From assembly GCF_000582785.1 (NCBI RefSeq), contig NZ_HG931173.1, positions 269,150-333,149 of the forward strand: a stretch of DNA of 64,000 bases, read 5' to 3'. Origin of the DNA: Candidatus Blastococcus massiliensis AP3. GTDB taxonomy: Bacteria > Actinomycetota > Actinomycetes > Mycobacteriales > Geodermatophilaceae. The notes beneath the pieces were generated by a model. The model saw only the letters and a list, made by a program, of their open reading frames with translations, did not search any database and was not told the DNA's origin. The stretch's first letter is position 1, and each line of letters begins with the position of its first letter. Below are positions 7,724 through 17,262 of the stretch, piece by piece. The position numbers were made by a program, and so were the translations under genes.

Positions 7724-10700
7724 TGGCAGGGCACACCGAATCGGACTTCGAAGCCGCGATCGAGGCTCACCTCCTCACCAACGGCTGGCGGCACGGCTCC
7801 CCCACCGACTACGACGTCGCGCTCGGCCTCGACCCGGTCCAGTTGGTCGAGTTCGTCCAGGAGACCCAGCCGAAGGTTTGGGCGAAGCTGACCGAGCGGC
7901 ACGGGAACGCCGTCGTCCCCAAGATCGTGAAGAGGATCGCCGAGGAGATCGACGCGCACGGCGTCGTCCAGGTGCTGCGCCGCGGCGTCAAAGACTCCGG
8001 CCAGCGCATCCAGCTCGCCTTCTTCCGTCCGACCCACGGGCTCGCCCCCGAACTGGTGGAGAACTACGCGAAGAACCGCCTGCTGGTGTATCGGCAGCTG
8101 CACCATAGCGAGAGCTCGCCGCACCAGTCGCTCGACCTGATGCTGGCTGCCAACGGCATCCCGGTCGCCACGGCCGAGCTGAAAAATCACTTCACCGGCC
8201 AGACCGTCGAGCACGCCAAGGCGCAGTACCGCGACCCGAAACAGCGCAACCCGACCGACCGGATTTTCGCCCGCCGGGCCCTGGCACACTTCGCTGTCGA
8301 CCCCGATGTCGTCTTCATGACCACGAAGCTCGACGGCCCGAGGACCGTATTCCTGCCGTTCAACCAGGGCTCGGACGGTCCTGGACGCAAGGGTGGCAAG
8401 GGCAACCCTGTCAACCCGCACGGGCACCGCACCGCCTACCTGTGGGAGCAGGTATGGGCCCCCGACACATGGCTGGACCTGCTGCACCGCTACGTGCAGG
8501 AGGAGGTTCCCAAGCCCGGCGGGCGCAAGGTCCTCTTCCCCCGGTACCACCAGTGGGACGTCGTCGAGCGGCTCACCGCCCACGCCGCCGTCCACGGCGC
8601 CGGGCAGAACTACCTGCTGCAGCACTCCGCCGGCTCGGGCAAATCCAACTCGATCGCCTGGCTCGCCCACCGGCTGGCCGACCTCCACTCCCCTAGCGAC
8701 CCGGCCACGCTGGCCGCAGGCGCAGGCGCAGGCATAGGCACCGACGAGCTGGTTTTCGACAAGGTCGTCGTCATTACCGACCGGCGGGTGCTCGACGCCC
8801 AGCTGCAAGCCACCATCTCCGGCTTCGAGCACGTCCAGGGGCTGCTGCAGCGGATCGACCAGGACGCCCAGCAGCTCAAGGCCGCGCTGGCCGACGCCAA
8901 GACGAAGATCATCATCACGACGCTGCAGAAGTTCCCGGTGATCGCTCAGGACGCCACCGTCATCGGCAAGAGGGTCGCCGTCATCGTCGACGAGGCGCAC
9001 TCCTCCCAGTCCGGCGACGCGGCGCAGGGCCTGAAGAAGGTGCTGGGCGGCGCCGATCCACTCACTGCAGCGGAAGCGGATGCGGCCGGCGCGGAGGCAG
9101 CGCAGGCCGACGACCAGGATCTACTCGTCTCGACTATCACCAGCGCCGTGCAGTCGACGAACCCGGTTGCAGAGTCCGCCGAGTCCCGCGGACGCAGCCC
9201 GAATCTGTCGTTCTTCGCGTTCACGGCCACACCGAAGGGCAAGACGCTCCAGCTGTTCGGCACGCCGCGCGACGAGGCGGGCACGACGGTCTACGAGCCG
9301 TTCCACCTGTACTCGATGCGGCAGGCGATCGAGGAGGGCTTCATCCTCGACGTGCTAGCCAACTACGTGACCTACAAGCGCTACTACCGCCTCGCCAACG
9401 GGCTGACCAGCGACGACCCCGAGGTGGAGAAAGGCAAGGCGGCCGTCGCGCTCGCGCGCTTCGTCGACCTGCACCCGTCGAACCTCGACCAGCGCGCCGA
9501 GATCATCATCGAGCACTTCCGCACCGTCACCGCAAAGAAGATCGGCGGCCAGGGCAAGGCCATGGTGGTGACCGGGAGCCGCCTGCACGCCGTCCGCTAC
9601 CGCGCCGCCGTCCAGCGGTACCTGGAGAAGAAGCAGCTCACCGGCATCCGAGCGATGGTCGCCTTTTCCGGCAGTGTCATCGACCCCGACGTTCCCGGCG
9701 ACGCCGTCACCGAGAGCGGGCTCAACGGTTTCCCCGAGACGCAGACCAAGCAGCGCTTCCACGACGAAGGCCAGTTGCTCATCGTCGCGGAGAAGTACCA
9801 GACCGGCTTCGACGAGCCGCTGCTGCACACGATGTACGTGGACAAGAAGCTCGAGGGCGTCAAGGCGGTCCAGACCCTTTCCCGGCTCAATCGCATCCAC
9901 CCCGGTAAGGAGGACACGTTCGTCCTCGACTTCCGCAACACCGCGGACGAGATGCGCGAGCAGTTCGCGCCGTTCTACGAGACGAGCTGGACCGAAGAAA
10001 CCGACCCGAACCTGCTCTACAACCTCCAGACCCGGATCGAGAACCACCACGTCATCGACCCGGAGGAGCAGCCGAGGGCCGTCACCGCTTTCTTGCTCGG
10101 CAACTCCGCGACCCACGCCACTGTGTCGGCCAACGTCGACCCTGCCGTGCTTCGTGCGGGGAACCTGCCCGAGCACGAGCTCGACGACCTGCGCGACGCA
10201 CTCAAGGCATTCGTGCGGGCCTACGCCTTCCTCGGCCAGGTCATGAAGTTCACCGACGAGGAGCTGGAGAGCCTCTACCTCTACGGCAAGCTATTGCTCG
10301 CCAAGCTCAAGGACGCGCCAACCGAATCGGGGGCAATCGACCTCGGCGACACCGCCCTGGAGTTCATCGGCCACCAGGCGGGCGTGCAGACCAGCGGCAG
10401 CAACGCTCCGGGCGAGAGCAGCGGCGAGATCGAAAGTTTCACCGGCGAGGGCCGCGGAAGCACCGTCGAGGAGGCGCTGATGATCAAGCTCTCCGAACTG
10501 ATCCAGACCTTCAACGCCGCGCACGGCATCGACCTCAGCCAGGCCGAGATGCTGCAGATCTACGTCGGGCTGCCCAGCATCCTGTCCGACGACGAGGACG
10601 TCCAGCAGCGGGCCGCCGACAACACCGAGGAGCAGTTCGGCCTCACGATGGGTCTGGACAAGATCGTTGGTGCGCTGTTCCAGAGTCAGGAGGACGCTCA

Positions 10701-10815
10701 CCGGCTGATCAAGGCCGTCACCGAGAACGAGACCTTCGCCGCTGCCGTCCAGGAGGTCATCAGCACCGAGACGTGGAAGGCCGCTCGCCGGAAGCACGAC
10801 GAGCGTGCCGCATGA
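7723..10815 (+). CDS. hsdR: Type I restriction-modification system endonuclease/translocase subunit
   Basis: About 1030 residues. The N-terminal nuclease domain carries LDLMLAANGIPVATAELKN, a PD-(D/E)xK-like core with E-x-K. The superfamily 2 motor follows, with Walker A HSAGSGKS near residue 301, DEAH near residue 423 and FFAFTATPKGK as motif III. HsdR translocates DNA and cuts far from the recognition site when it is unmethylated. I chose ATG 7723, which shares its A with the hsdS stop (TGATG); a GTG one codon upstream is equally possible. Both catalytic parts look intact, so the system should be active. It overlaps the next gene by 4 bp. Confidence 0.94.
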   Translation: MAGHTESDFEAAIEAHLLTNGWRHGSPTDYDVALGLDPVQLVEFVQETQPKVWAKLTERHGNAVVPKIVKRIAEEIDAHGVVQVLRRGVKDSGQRIQLAFFRPTHGLAPELVENYAKNRLLVYRQLHHSESSPHQSLDLMLAANGIPVATAELKNHFTGQTVEHAKAQYRDPKQRNPTDRIFARRALAHFAVDPDVVFMTTKLDGPRTVFLPFNQGSDGPGRKGGKGNPVNPHGHRTAYLWEQVWAPDTWLDLLHRYVQEEVPKPGGRKVLFPRYHQWDVVERLTAHAAVHGAGQNYLLQHSAGSGKSNSIAWLAHRLADLHSPSDPATLAAGAGAGIGTDELVFDKVVVITDRRVLDAQLQATISGFEHVQGLLQRIDQDAQQLKAALADAKTKIIITTLQKFPVIAQDATVIGKRVAVIVDEAHSSQSGDAAQGLKKVLGGADPLTAAEADAAGAEAAQADDQDLLVSTITSAVQSTNPVAESAESRGRSPNLSFFAFTATPKGKTLQLFGTPRDEAGTTVYEPFHLYSMRQAIEEGFILDVLANYVTYKRYYRLANGLTSDDPEVEKGKAAVALARFVDLHPSNLDQRAEIIIEHFRTVTAKKIGGQGKAMVVTGSRLHAVRYRAAVQRYLEKKQLTGIRAMVAFSGSVIDPDVPGDAVTESGLNGFPETQTKQRFHDEGQLLIVAEKYQTGFDEPLLHTMYVDKKLEGVKAVQTLSRLNRIHPGKEDTFVLDFRNTADEMREQFAPFYETSWTEETDPNLLYNLQTRIENHHVIDPEEQPRAVTAFLLGNSATHATVSANVDPAVLRAGNLPEHELDDLRDALKAFVRAYAFLGQVMKFTDEELESLYLYGKLLLAKLKDAPTESGAIDLGDTALEFIGHQAGVQTSGSNAPGESSGEIESFTGEGRGSTVEEALMIKLSELIQTFNAAHGIDLSQAEMLQIYVGLPSILSDDEDVQQRAADNTEEQFGLTMGLDKIVGALFQSQEDAHRLIKAVTENETFAAAVQEVISTETWKAARRKHDERAA

Positions 10816-11708
10816 CACCGGAGCTCGACGGATCCGCCCTGTGGCCCGACCGCTACCTGATGGACGGGCGTTTGGTCGTCGTCAGCGGCCCTCCGCGCTC
10901 GGAGCGTCCGCCTGCAACGGGGCTGCTCGGACGCCTCGCCCGGCGCTGGAGAGGGTGGGAGCTCTGGCAGCAGGTCCTCCTCGTGTTCTTCGGAGCACCA
11001 TTCCTGGCCGCTCCGTTCAGCTCGATCTCCGAGGACCTGCAGGGCGGCATCGGAGTCGCGGGATGGGCACTCGGCGGCCTTGCCATCTGGTGGTCCCGGC
11101 GGTCCACTCCCGCGGAACCTGACCAGCAGAAGGGGCGGACGCCAGAACAGCTGCTCGCCTCGTGGGACACGACCGAGGCGCGCGTCGCCGGCGCTGCGAG
11201 TCGAGCCTGGCTGGAGACCGTGCGTGAGCCGGCCTGGTCGTCACCCTTCCTCGCGTCCAGCCGGGCCGCCTTCGACGGATGGGCCGAGGTCCACCAGATC
11301 ACCGACCTGGCGCTGCGAATCCGCAACGCTCGCGTTGCCCTCGGCGCCAGGCCCAGCGGGCCCGCCGCCGACTACTGGGAACGTCAGTACCAAGCACTCG
11401 AGAACACCGCTCGACAACTGGGCCGCCGCGCCGACGCACTCATCCGCTATCGCGACCAGACGGCGCAATTGTCCGCCGAACTGCAGCACCTCACCGAACT
11501 CGAGCGACTCGAGCGCAGCGCGACCGAGATCGAGGGGCTCGCGATCGAGACGGCGTACGCCTCCGGGCGAGGGGACGGTGGACTGAGCGGCGTCGCCGAC
11601 GAGATCGCCGGTGTGCGGGCGGCGATGACGGAGCTGCTGGATCTCATGACCCGGACACGAGCTCCTTTGGCCGAGCCGCCCGACCAGCCCGGCGGCCTTC
11701 CCCGTTAG
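10812..11708 (+). CDS. Two-helix membrane protein coupled to the type I RM operon, function unknown
   Basis: A 298-residue protein. Two hydrophobic segments lie early (VLLVFFGAPFLAAPF at about residues 57-71 and GVAGWALGGLAIWW at about 83-96). A long, charged, helix-rich cytoplasmic part follows, with a likely coiled coil (TAQLSAELQHLTELERLERS). The ATG at 10812 overlaps the hsdR stop by 4 bp (ATGA), so it is translationally coupled and presumably made with the restriction system. It matches no HsdM/S/R domain and I do not recognise the family. A membrane-bound accessory of the defence operon, or a passenger, are both possible. A small hairpin lies just downstream. Confidence 0.7.
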   Translation: MTPELDGSALWPDRYLMDGRLVVVSGPPRSERPPATGLLGRLARRWRGWELWQQVLLVFFGAPFLAAPFSSISEDLQGGIGVAGWALGGLAIWWSRRSTPAEPDQQKGRTPEQLLASWDTTEARVAGAASRAWLETVREPAWSSPFLASSRAAFDGWAEVHQITDLALRIRNARVALGARPSGPAADYWERQYQALENTARQLGRRADALIRYRDQTAQLSAELQHLTELERLERSATEIEGLAIETAYASGRGDGGLSGVADEIAGVRAAMTELLDLMTRTRAPLAEPPDQPGGLPR

Positions 11709-11712
11709 TCCC

Positions 11713-11731
11713 GGCGTGAAATACGCACGCC
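11713..11731. terminator. Possible terminator hairpin after the RM operon
   Basis: GGCGTG and CACGCC form a 6-bp stem with a 7-nt loop between the last gene of the RM operon and the next start codon. There is no U-tract. The short stem makes this a weak call. Confidence 0.35.
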
Positions 11732-11737
11732 CCGGGC

Positions 11738-12391
11738 ATGTCCCCTCGCATGGCTGCCCAGATCAGTGACGCCGTGGTCGTCGACGTCCTCCGCCGGGTC
11801 GACCGGCTGGCCACTCCACTCGCCGCCCGGCTGGGCCGGCCGCCGGAGCTGCCGCAGACCGAGCGGGACGCGTGGTGGGCCCACCGCGTCTCGCGGGTCG
11901 CGGCCGGCGTCTCCGCCGTTCCCCGCTTCGCCGGCAAGCTCGCCGACCTGCTCCCGCTGCAGAACACGGTGGGGACGGCGGTGCAGTCGGTCGTCGTCCT
12001 CGGTGTCGCCGGTGAGCACGGCGTCACGGGGTCCGCGGAGCGGGTGTCCCTGCTCGCCCGAGTGCTCCTCGACCGGAACCTGCCGCCGTCCGAGGTCGCG
12101 CCGTTGCTCGTGAAGAGCCGGGGCACCTACCGCGGGGAGGCGTTCGGCGCCGCCGAGGAGCGCAAGGGCGCCCGCGGCGCCGTCCGCACGATCTGGCGGG
12201 TGGCCCGCCTGCTGAGCCGCATCGACGAGGCGCTCGACGCCCGCCCGAAGGGCAAGCTCCGGCACCGGCTGCTCTCCAACATCCCGGTCGTCGGCGTGGC
12301 CGGTGGCTACGCCGCCGAGCGCGAGGGGCTGCGCCGCGCCGCCGCCCGGACCGCGGCCGTGCTGGCCGAGGGGCTCAGCGCGCCGGCGTGA
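11738..12391 (+). CDS. Conserved hypothetical protein
   Basis: A 217-residue, Arg/Ala/Leu-rich protein with no clear catalytic motif. Amphipathic segments ([29 protein letters not shown], and [18 protein letters not shown] near the end) could contact membranes but are not strong transmembrane helices. I do not recognise the family. ATG 11738 and ATG 11750 are both possible starts; neither has a good Shine-Dalgarno sequence. The gene converges with metF and the two coding ends overlap by 17 bp. Confidence 0.65.
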   Translation: MSPRMAAQISDAVVVDVLRRVDRLATPLAARLGRPPELPQTERDAWWAHRVSRVAAGVSAVPRFAGKLADLLPLQNTVGTAVQSVVVLGVAGEHGVTGSAERVSLLARVLLDRNLPPSEVAPLLVKSRGTYRGEAFGAAEERKGARGAVRTIWRVARLLSRIDEALDARPKGKLRHRLLSNIPVVGVAGGYAAEREGLRRAAARTAAVLAEGLSAPA

Positions 12392-13292
12392 CCGTTCCGG
12401 CGGGCTGCCCGACCAGGTTGCCGTAGACCTCCGCCGTCGCCGTCGAGCGGTTCATGGTGATGAAGTGGATGCCTGGCACGCCCTCGTCCAGCAGCGTGCG
12501 GCACAGCTCGGTGGCGATCTCGACGCCGTACGCGCGCACCGCCGCCTTGTCCTCCGGGCGCTCGCCGTCCAGCGCCTCGAACCGCTCGGCGAGCTCGGCC
12601 GGGAAGGCCTGGCCGGAGAGCTGCACGATCCGCTTGATCTGCTTGGCGTTCGTCACCGGCATGATCCCGGCGATGATCGGCACGTCGCAGCTCCGGGCCA
12701 CGACCCGGTCGCGCATGCGCAGGTAGTCCTCGGCGCGGAAGAACATCTGCGTGACGGCGAAGTCGGCGCCGGCCCGGCACTTGGCCACGAACATGTCGAC
12801 GTCGGTGTCGAAGTCCGGCGACCGCGGGTGCCGCTCCGGGAACGCGGCGACGCCGACGGAGAAATCGCCCATCGACTTGATCAGCTCGACGAGCTCCGAG
12901 GCGTACTGCAGGCCCTCGGGGTGAGCGATCCAGTCCGCCTGCGGATCCGCGCCCGGCGGGTCGCCGCGCAGCGCCATGATGGTGCGGACCCCGGCAGCGG
13001 CCAGTCGACTGATCACGTGCCGGAGCTCGCCGATGCTGTGGTCGACGGCGGTCAGGTGCGCCATCGGCGTCATCGTCGTCTCGGTGGCGATCCGCTCGGT
13101 GACCGACACGGTGCCCTCACGGGTGGAGCCCCCGGCGCCGTAGGTCACCGAGACGAACGACGGCCGCAGCGCCTCCAGCCGGCGCAGCGCCGTCCACAGC
13201 TGCGTCTCGCCGTCGGGCGTCTTCGGCGGGAAGAACTCGAAGGACCAGGTCGGCCGCTCCGAGGCCAGCAGCTCACGCACGGTCTGGGTCAC
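12375..13292 (-). CDS. metF: 5,10-methylenetetrahydrofolate reductase
   Basis: A 305-residue TIM-barrel flavoenzyme that reduces methylene-THF to methyl-THF for methionine synthesis. Family motifs are present: [10 protein letters not shown] at the N-terminus with the catalytic Glu, [18 protein letters not shown]-like [10 protein letters not shown], and [12 protein letters not shown] 13292 was chosen because [10 protein letters not shown] followed by the FEFFPPK strand is the usual length; longer in-frame starts add only low-complexity sequence. The M. tuberculosis counterpart Rv2172c likewise lies beside the isoprenyl synthase gene idsA2 and is divergent from it, as here. Confidence 0.93.
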   Translation of the reverse strand: MTQTVRELLASERPTWSFEFFPPKTPDGETQLWTALRRLEALRPSFVSVTYGAGGSTREGTVSVTERIATETTMTPMAHLTAVDHSIGELRHVISRLAAAGVRTIMALRGDPPGADPQADWIAHPEGLQYASELVELIKSMGDFSVGVAAFPERHPRSPDFDTDVDMFVAKCRAGADFAVTQMFFRAEDYLRMRDRVVARSCDVPIIAGIMPVTNAKQIKRIVQLSGQAFPAELAERFEALDGERPEDKAAVRAYGVEIATELCRTLLDEGVPGIHFITMNRSTATAEVYGNLVGQPAGTVTPAR

Positions 13293-13459
13293 GGGCAACG
13301 AGGGTACGGACCCGTGCGGGGAAAGCCGGGCACGACCGCATCCGAACTCCCCCCGTGGAGCGAAGAGCCCCCGAACGGACGACGTGGAAGGCGGACCCAC
13401 CCATGCACGGCAGCGCGCTCCCCACCCTGGCTGAACCATCGCGCCCGACCCGTTGGGGC

Positions 13460-13465
13460 GATACT
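13460..13465 (+). promoter_or_regulatory. Possible -10 element for crtE
   Basis: GATACT lies 6 bp before the GTG start at 13472, the spacing seen at leaderless promoters elsewhere in the window. No good -35 is present. Confidence 0.35.
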
Positions 13466-13471
13466 GGCCAG

Positions 13472-14599
13472 GTGACCACCGGGACCTCGCAGGGGACGGC
13501 CGCCCACCCGGTGCCGTCGCTCGCCGCCGCCGACCTCGACCGGCTGCGCTCCGCGGTCTCCGGGGCGCTGACCGAGTTCCTCGAGCGCCAGCGCACGACG
13601 CTGGCCGGGATGGACGCCAGCCTGACGCCCGTCGTCGACGAGGTCGCGGCGCTCGCCGCCGGTGGCAAGCGCCTGCGCCCGTCCTTCGCGTACTGGGGCT
13701 GGCGCGGGGCGCGCGACACCGGCCCGGGCGCGGCCGAGGACGACGACGCGGTGCTCCGGGCGGTCTCCGCCCTGGAGTTCGTGCACGCCAGCGCCCTGGT
13801 CCACGACGACGTGATGGACGGCGCGGTCACCCGCCGCGGCCGCCCGGCCACCCACGTCGGCTTCGCCGCCCGGCACGCCGCCTACTCCCTCTCCGGTGAC
13901 GGCGACCTGTTCGGCACCGGCGCGGCGATCCTCGTCGGCGACCTGGCGCTGGTCTGGTCCGACGAGCTGCTGCGCTGCTCGGGCATCTCCGAGGCCGCCC
14001 TCAGCCGGGCCCGCGCGGTCTGGGACACGATGCGCACCGAGGTCACCGCCGGCCAGTACCTCGACCTGCTGCGTGCCGCGGGCGGTCTGCCCGGCCCCGA
14101 CGGCGCCCTGCGCGTCGCCCGCTACAAGAGCGCCGGCTACACCGTCCAGCGCCCGCTGCAGCTCGGCGTCGCCATCGCCGGTGCCGGGCCGCGGGTGGTG
14201 GAGGCGACCACCGCCATCGGCCTGCCGCTGGGCGAGGCGTTCCAGCTGCGCGACGACGTCCTCGGGGTCTTCGGCGACCCGGCCGTCACCGGCAAGTCCG
14301 CCGACGACGACCTGCGCGAGGGCAAGCAGACCCTGCTCATCGCGCTGGCCGAGGAGGCCGCCGACGCCGGGGGCCGCCGTCTGCTCGCCGATCTGCTGGG
14401 CAACGCCGCCGCCCGCGAGGAGGACTTCGACGCGCTCCGCGGCCTCATCGTGGACACCGGTGCCCGCGACCGCGTGGAGCAGCGCATCGCCGAGAGCACG
14501 GCCCGGGCACGCACCGCGATCGCCGGCGCCCCGCTCGCCGACGACGCGAAGGCCGCCCTGGACGCACTCGCCGTCGCGGCGACGACGCGCACCGCCTGA
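13472..14599 (+). CDS. crtE: Polyprenyl diphosphate synthase (probable geranylgeranyl diphosphate synthase)
   Basis: A 375-residue trans-isoprenyl diphosphate synthase. The two Asp-rich motifs are HDDVMD (first) and [11 protein letters not shown] (second), with GGKRLRPSF before the first. It condenses isopentenyl diphosphate with allylic diphosphates; its place before crtI and crtB indicates a C20 product feeding phytoene synthesis. The orthologous position in M. tuberculosis holds idsA2 (Rv2173). GTG 13472 is preferred because the residues before it look non-coding. crtI starts 2 bp after its stop, so crtE-crtI-crtB is one operon. Confidence 0.9.
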   Translation: MTTGTSQGTAAHPVPSLAAADLDRLRSAVSGALTEFLERQRTTLAGMDASLTPVVDEVAALAAGGKRLRPSFAYWGWRGARDTGPGAAEDDDAVLRAVSALEFVHASALVHDDVMDGAVTRRGRPATHVGFAARHAAYSLSGDGDLFGTGAAILVGDLALVWSDELLRCSGISEAALSRARAVWDTMRTEVTAGQYLDLLRAAGGLPGPDGALRVARYKSAGYTVQRPLQLGVAIAGAGPRVVEATTAIGLPLGEAFQLRDDVLGVFGDPAVTGKSADDDLREGKQTLLIALAEEAADAGGRRLLADLLGNAAAREEDFDALRGLIVDTGARDRVEQRIAESTARARTAIAGAPLADDAKAALDALAVAATTRTA

Positions 14600-14600
14600 C

Positions 14601-16106
14601 GTGCGGACCGTCCCTGGCCCCACCGACCGGGTCGTCGTCGTCGGCGCGGGGCTGGCCGGCCTGGCCACGGCGCTGCGACTGCGCGGCGCCGGGCGCGAGG
14701 TCACCGTGGTCGAGCGGGGGCCCGGTCCCGGTGGGCGGGCGGGCCGGATCGAGTCGGGCGGTTACGTGCTGGACACCGGGCCCTCGGTGTTCACCGCTCC
14801 CGAGGTGCTGGCCGACACGCTCGCCGCCGTCGGCGAGAAGCCCGGCGACCGGCTGACGCTCACCCGGCTGGACACCAGCTACCGCGCCCAGTTCTCCGAC
14901 GGGTCCTCCCTCGACGTGCACGCCGCCCCCGACGCGTTCGCCGCCGAGGTCGCCCGTGTCTGCGGACCGGCGGAGGCCGACGCGCTGCGCCGCTACCTGG
15001 CCGACCTGGCCGAGCTCTACCGGCTGCAGCTGACCACCTTCATCGACCGCAACCTGGACTCCCCGCTCGACCTGGTCGGTCCCGAGCTGTGGCAGCTGGC
15101 CCGCCGGGGCGGGTTCGGGCGGCTGTCCTCGCACGTCGGGAAGTACTTCACCGACGACCGCCTGCGCCGGCTGTTCAGCTTCCAGGCGCTCTACGCGGGC
15201 GTCTCGCCGTTCCGCGCCATCGCCGCCTACGCCGTCATCGCCCAGCTCGACATCGGCGCCGGCGTCTGGCACCCCGAGGGCGGCATCGGCGCGGTCCCCC
15301 GGGCGCTGGCCGCCGCCGCCGACGACGCCGGCGTGACCTTCCGGTACGACGCGAGCGTCACCGAGCTGACCACGTCCGGACGGCGGGTGACCGGCCTGCG
15401 CCTGGCCGACGGCGAGACCGTGCCCGCGGACGCCGTCGTCGTCACGGCCGACGCCCCGTGGCGGCTGGTGCCGGGGCTGCGGGCACCCCGCCGGCCGGTG
15501 TGGTCGCCCTCCTGCGTGACCCTGCACCTCGGCGTGCGTGCGGAGCTGCCCGGCCAGGCGCACCACACGATCAGCTTCGGCGCCGCCTGGGAGCAGGTGT
15601 TCGACGAGCTGACCCGCGACGGCAGGCCGATGAGCGACCCGAGCCTGCTGATCAGCATGCCGTCGGTGACCGACAGGACGCTGGCGCCCGACTCCGCGGA
15701 CGGGAAGCACTGCCAGGTGCTCAGCGTGGTGGCCCCGACGCCCAACCTGGACCCGCGCAGCGGCGGCAACCCGCACCTCGACTGGACGGCGCTGGCGCCC
15801 CGCTACCGCGAGGAGCTGCTGGCCACCCTGGAGGCCCGGGGCTACCGCGGCATCACCGAGGCGATCGAGGTCGAGCACATGGACACCCCGCACACCTGGG
15901 CGGCGCAGGGCATGGCGGCCGGCACCCCCTTCGCGCTGGCACACACCTTCGGGCAGACCGGCCCCTTCCGGCCGTCCACCCTGCCGCGCAGCGGCCCGGA
16001 GAACGTGGTCCTCGCCGGCTCGTCGGTGCAGCCCGGAGTGGGCGTGCCGATGGTGCTGATGAGCGGGCGGCTGGCCGCCGAACGGATCACCGGGCGGACG
16101 TCGTGA
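14601..16106 (+). CDS. crtI: Phytoene desaturase
   Basis: A 501-residue FAD-dependent desaturase. An N-terminal dinucleotide fold (VVVVGAGLAGLATALRLRGAG) is followed by ERGPGPGGRAGRI, and the CrtI-type C-terminal signature is GSSVQPGVGVPMVLMSGRLAAERI. It introduces double bases of conjugation into phytoene to give lycopene-type products and works at the membrane. The GTG at 14601 lies 2 bp after the crtE stop. The gene overlaps crtB by 4 bp (GTGA). Confidence 0.93.
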   Translation: MRTVPGPTDRVVVVGAGLAGLATALRLRGAGREVTVVERGPGPGGRAGRIESGGYVLDTGPSVFTAPEVLADTLAAVGEKPGDRLTLTRLDTSYRAQFSDGSSLDVHAAPDAFAAEVARVCGPAEADALRRYLADLAELYRLQLTTFIDRNLDSPLDLVGPELWQLARRGGFGRLSSHVGKYFTDDRLRRLFSFQALYAGVSPFRAIAAYAVIAQLDIGAGVWHPEGGIGAVPRALAAAADDAGVTFRYDASVTELTTSGRRVTGLRLADGETVPADAVVVTADAPWRLVPGLRAPRRPVWSPSCVTLHLGVRAELPGQAHHTISFGAAWEQVFDELTRDGRPMSDPSLLISMPSVTDRTLAPDSADGKHCQVLSVVAPTPNLDPRSGGNPHLDWTALAPRYREELLATLEARGYRGITEAIEVEHMDTPHTWAAQGMAAGTPFALAHTFGQTGPFRPSTLPRSGPENVVLAGSSVQPGVGVPMVLMSGRLAAERITGRTS

Positions 16107-17056
16107 CCCTGGTCCACCCGCCGGGCACCCAGGCCTCCCGGCAGCAGCAGCTCGAGGCCGCCTACGCACACTGCGCGGCGATCGCCGCGCAGCACGGCAA
16201 GAGCTACCACCTGGCCACCCGGCTGCTGACCGCCGACCGGCGGCCCGCCGTCCACGCGCTCTACGCCGCCGCCCGCACCGCCGACGACCTCGTCGACCTG
16301 CCCGGGGCCGACCCGCAGGGCGACCTCGCGGAGTGGTCGCGGGCGCTGCTCGCCGAGCTCGAGGCCGGCTGGTCGGAGGACCCCGTCCGCCTGGCCATGG
16401 TGCACACCTACCGCCGCTACGACATCCCCGTCGAGCACCTCGTCGACTTCCTCGCGGCGATGACCAGTGACCTCGACGTCGACTCCTATCCCGACCTCGC
16501 CGCCCTCGACCGGTACATGTGGGGCTCGGCGTCGGTCATCGGCCTGCAGGTGCTGCCCGTCCTGGGCACCGCGCCGGGGGTGGCCCGCGAGGAGGCCGCC
16601 CCGCACGCGATCGCGCTCGGCGAGGCCTTCCAGCTGACCAACTTCCTCCGGGACGTCGCCGAGGACGTCGACCGCGGGCGGGTCTACCTGCCCGCGGACC
16701 TCATGGCCGCCCACGGGGTCACCCGCGAGCAGCTCGCCGCCAAGCGGCACTCCCCCGGGTTCGCCGCGCTGATGCGCGAGATGGTCGCGATCACCCGCCG
16801 CCGCTACGACGACGCCGCACTGGGCACGCCGATGCTCGCCCCCGAGTCGCGGGACTGCGTGCGCGCGGCGACCGACCTCTACGGCGGCATCCTCCGCGAG
16901 ATCGAGCGCGCCGACTACCGGGTGCTCGACGGGCGCGTGTCGGTGTCCAAGCCGCGGCGCCTGGCGGTGTTCGCCCGCCGGTTGACCGCCGCCCAGCTGG
17001 CCAGGGTGAGCGTCACCATGGCGAAGCCGAAGAGCAGGTCCTCCACCGGCGCGTAG
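16103..17056 (+). CDS. crtB: Phytoene synthase
   Basis: A 317-residue squalene/phytoene synthase. The substrate-binding Asp motifs are AARTADDLVD and NFLRDVAEDVDRGRVYLP, and SYHLATRLL is near the N-terminus. It joins two geranylgeranyl diphosphates to make phytoene. The GTG at 16103 overlaps the crtI stop. The last 142 bp are also read on the other strand as the end of the lycopene cyclase subunit gene, which is unusually long for a convergent overlap; the C-terminal tail after VLDGRVSVSKPRR is probably variable. Confidence 0.93.
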   Translation: MTLVHPPGTQASRQQQLEAAYAHCAAIAAQHGKSYHLATRLLTADRRPAVHALYAAARTADDLVDLPGADPQGDLAEWSRALLAELEAGWSEDPVRLAMVHTYRRYDIPVEHLVDFLAAMTSDLDVDSYPDLAALDRYMWGSASVIGLQVLPVLGTAPGVAREEAAPHAIALGEAFQLTNFLRDVAEDVDRGRVYLPADLMAAHGVTREQLAAKRHSPGFAALMREMVAITRRRYDDAALGTPMLAPESRDCVRAATDLYGGILREIERADYRVLDGRVSVSKPRRLAVFARRLTAAQLARVSVTMAKPKSRSSTGA

Positions 17057-17262
17057 GCGATCCGCGGTCCCCAGATCGTCCGCTCGTCGTAGACCACGAC
17101 GTCCAGACCGGTGAGCACGCCGTTCATGAGCAGCTGGAAGAACACGATGATCGCGTAGGCGGTCCAGAAGACCTTCCGGGTCACCATCCGGGTCCGGTAG
17201 ACCGCCAGGTCCACGACCAGGACGGCGACGACCGCGAGCACCGCCAGCGCGCTGTAGCTCAC
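16915..17262 (-). CDS. crtYd: Lycopene cyclase domain protein, second subunit
   Basis: A 115-residue membrane protein with three hydrophobic helices. It has the cyclase-domain motif PVEDLLFGF (PxE(E/D) type) and NGVLTGLDVVVYDERTIWGPRIA. It pairs with CrtYc to form the heterodimeric lycopene cyclase of actinobacteria, which closes beta or epsilon rings. The GTG at 17262 overlaps the crtYc stop by 4 bp. The C-terminal tail (RRANTARRRGLDTDTRPSS) continues well beyond the last helix into the end of crtB on the opposite strand. Confidence 0.85.
   Translation of the reverse strand: MSYSALAVLAVVAVLVVDLAVYRTRMVTRKVFWTAYAIIVFFQLLMNGVLTGLDVVVYDERTIWGPRIAYAPVEDLLFGFAMVTLTLASWAAVNRRANTARRRGLDTDTRPSSTR

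Noticed and set aside
3889-11708. The restriction region as a complete integrated mobile element
   Set aside because: No integrase, transposase, tRNA target or flanking direct repeat was seen. The segment is accessory, but its way of transfer is not visible.
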